Part shown: positions 6,060 to 6,090 of the stretch, in pieces
Layout of the letters: each line of letters starts with the position of its first letter
How positions within the stretch are numbered: the stretch's first letter is position 1
From: Acidimicrobiia bacterium
GTDB taxonomy: Bacteria > Actinomycetota > Acidimicrobiia > Spongiisociales > UBA5794
Assembly (NCBI GenBank): GCA_013695075.1
Contig: JACDBE010000238.1
Coordinates: 1-6,090 of the forward strand
DNA: 6,090 bases
Direction: 5' to 3'
Made by a program: the position numbers and the translations under genes
Notes under the pieces: model-generated
What the model was told of the DNA's origin: nothing
What the model saw: only the letters and a program-made list of their open reading frames with translations
Databases searched by the model: none

Positions 6060-6090
6060 GCACTTTCCATCGCATAGCGATGGAAAGTGC
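6060..6090 (+). terminator. Perfect 14-bp inverted repeat, probable terminator, at the window edge
   Basis: GCACTTTCCATCGC (6060-6073) and GCGATGGAAAGTGC (6077-6090) are exact reverse complements with a 3-base ATA spacer. The stem begins 33 bases after the stop of the Asp-box gene, a normal position for a transcription terminator. Whether a U-run follows cannot be seen because the window ends at the last stem base. An 11-bp palindrome, TCAAACTTTGA (6049-6059), directly precedes it. The patch is clearly less GC-rich than its surroundings. A mobile palindromic repeat is the alternative. Confidence 0.65.

Overview
The window is GC-rich (roughly 70% by eye), with dense coding, GTG starts and overlapping stop/start junctions. 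This suggests an actinobacterium. The long, low-complexity Ala/Gly-rich proteins and the secreted Asp-box protein would fit an environmental lineage such as Acidimicrobiia, but I cannot prove a rank below Actinomycetota from the sequence.

Left and centre (minus strand, read from 4100 down to 1): a cobalamin (B12) riboswitch heads a tight four-gene operon. In transcription order the genes are (1) a membrane-anchored alpha/alpha-barrel protein with prenyltransferase-type repeats, (2) a secreted, C-terminally anchored small beta-type domain protein, (3) an EcfT/CbiQ-type transmembrane protein with an unusually long C-terminus, and (4) a fused two-domain ECF-type ATPase that runs off the left edge. 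Genes 2-3 and 3-4 overlap by a few bases, and genes 1-2 are 19 bases apart. The simplest reading is a B12-repressed uptake system. Two extracytoplasmic proteins would capture a corrinoid and an energy-coupling-factor module would move it across the membrane. The pair resembles, split over two genes, the alpha barrel plus beta domain layout of animal intrinsic factor and transcobalamin. No separate S component is visible; it may lie beyond the left edge.

Middle (3851-4296): 446 bases without a gene. They hold the riboswitch and its putative ribosome-binding-site sequestering platform (read leftwards), a divergent promoter region, and an 8-bp hairpin in the leader of the rightward gene.

Right (4297-6027, plus strand): one complete gene for a secreted protein with six Asp-box (BNR/sialidase-type) repeats, in a different transcription unit. 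It is followed by a perfect 14-bp inverted repeat, probably a terminator, that ends exactly at the window edge. Nothing ties this gene functionally to the B12 operon except the shared divergent intergenic region.
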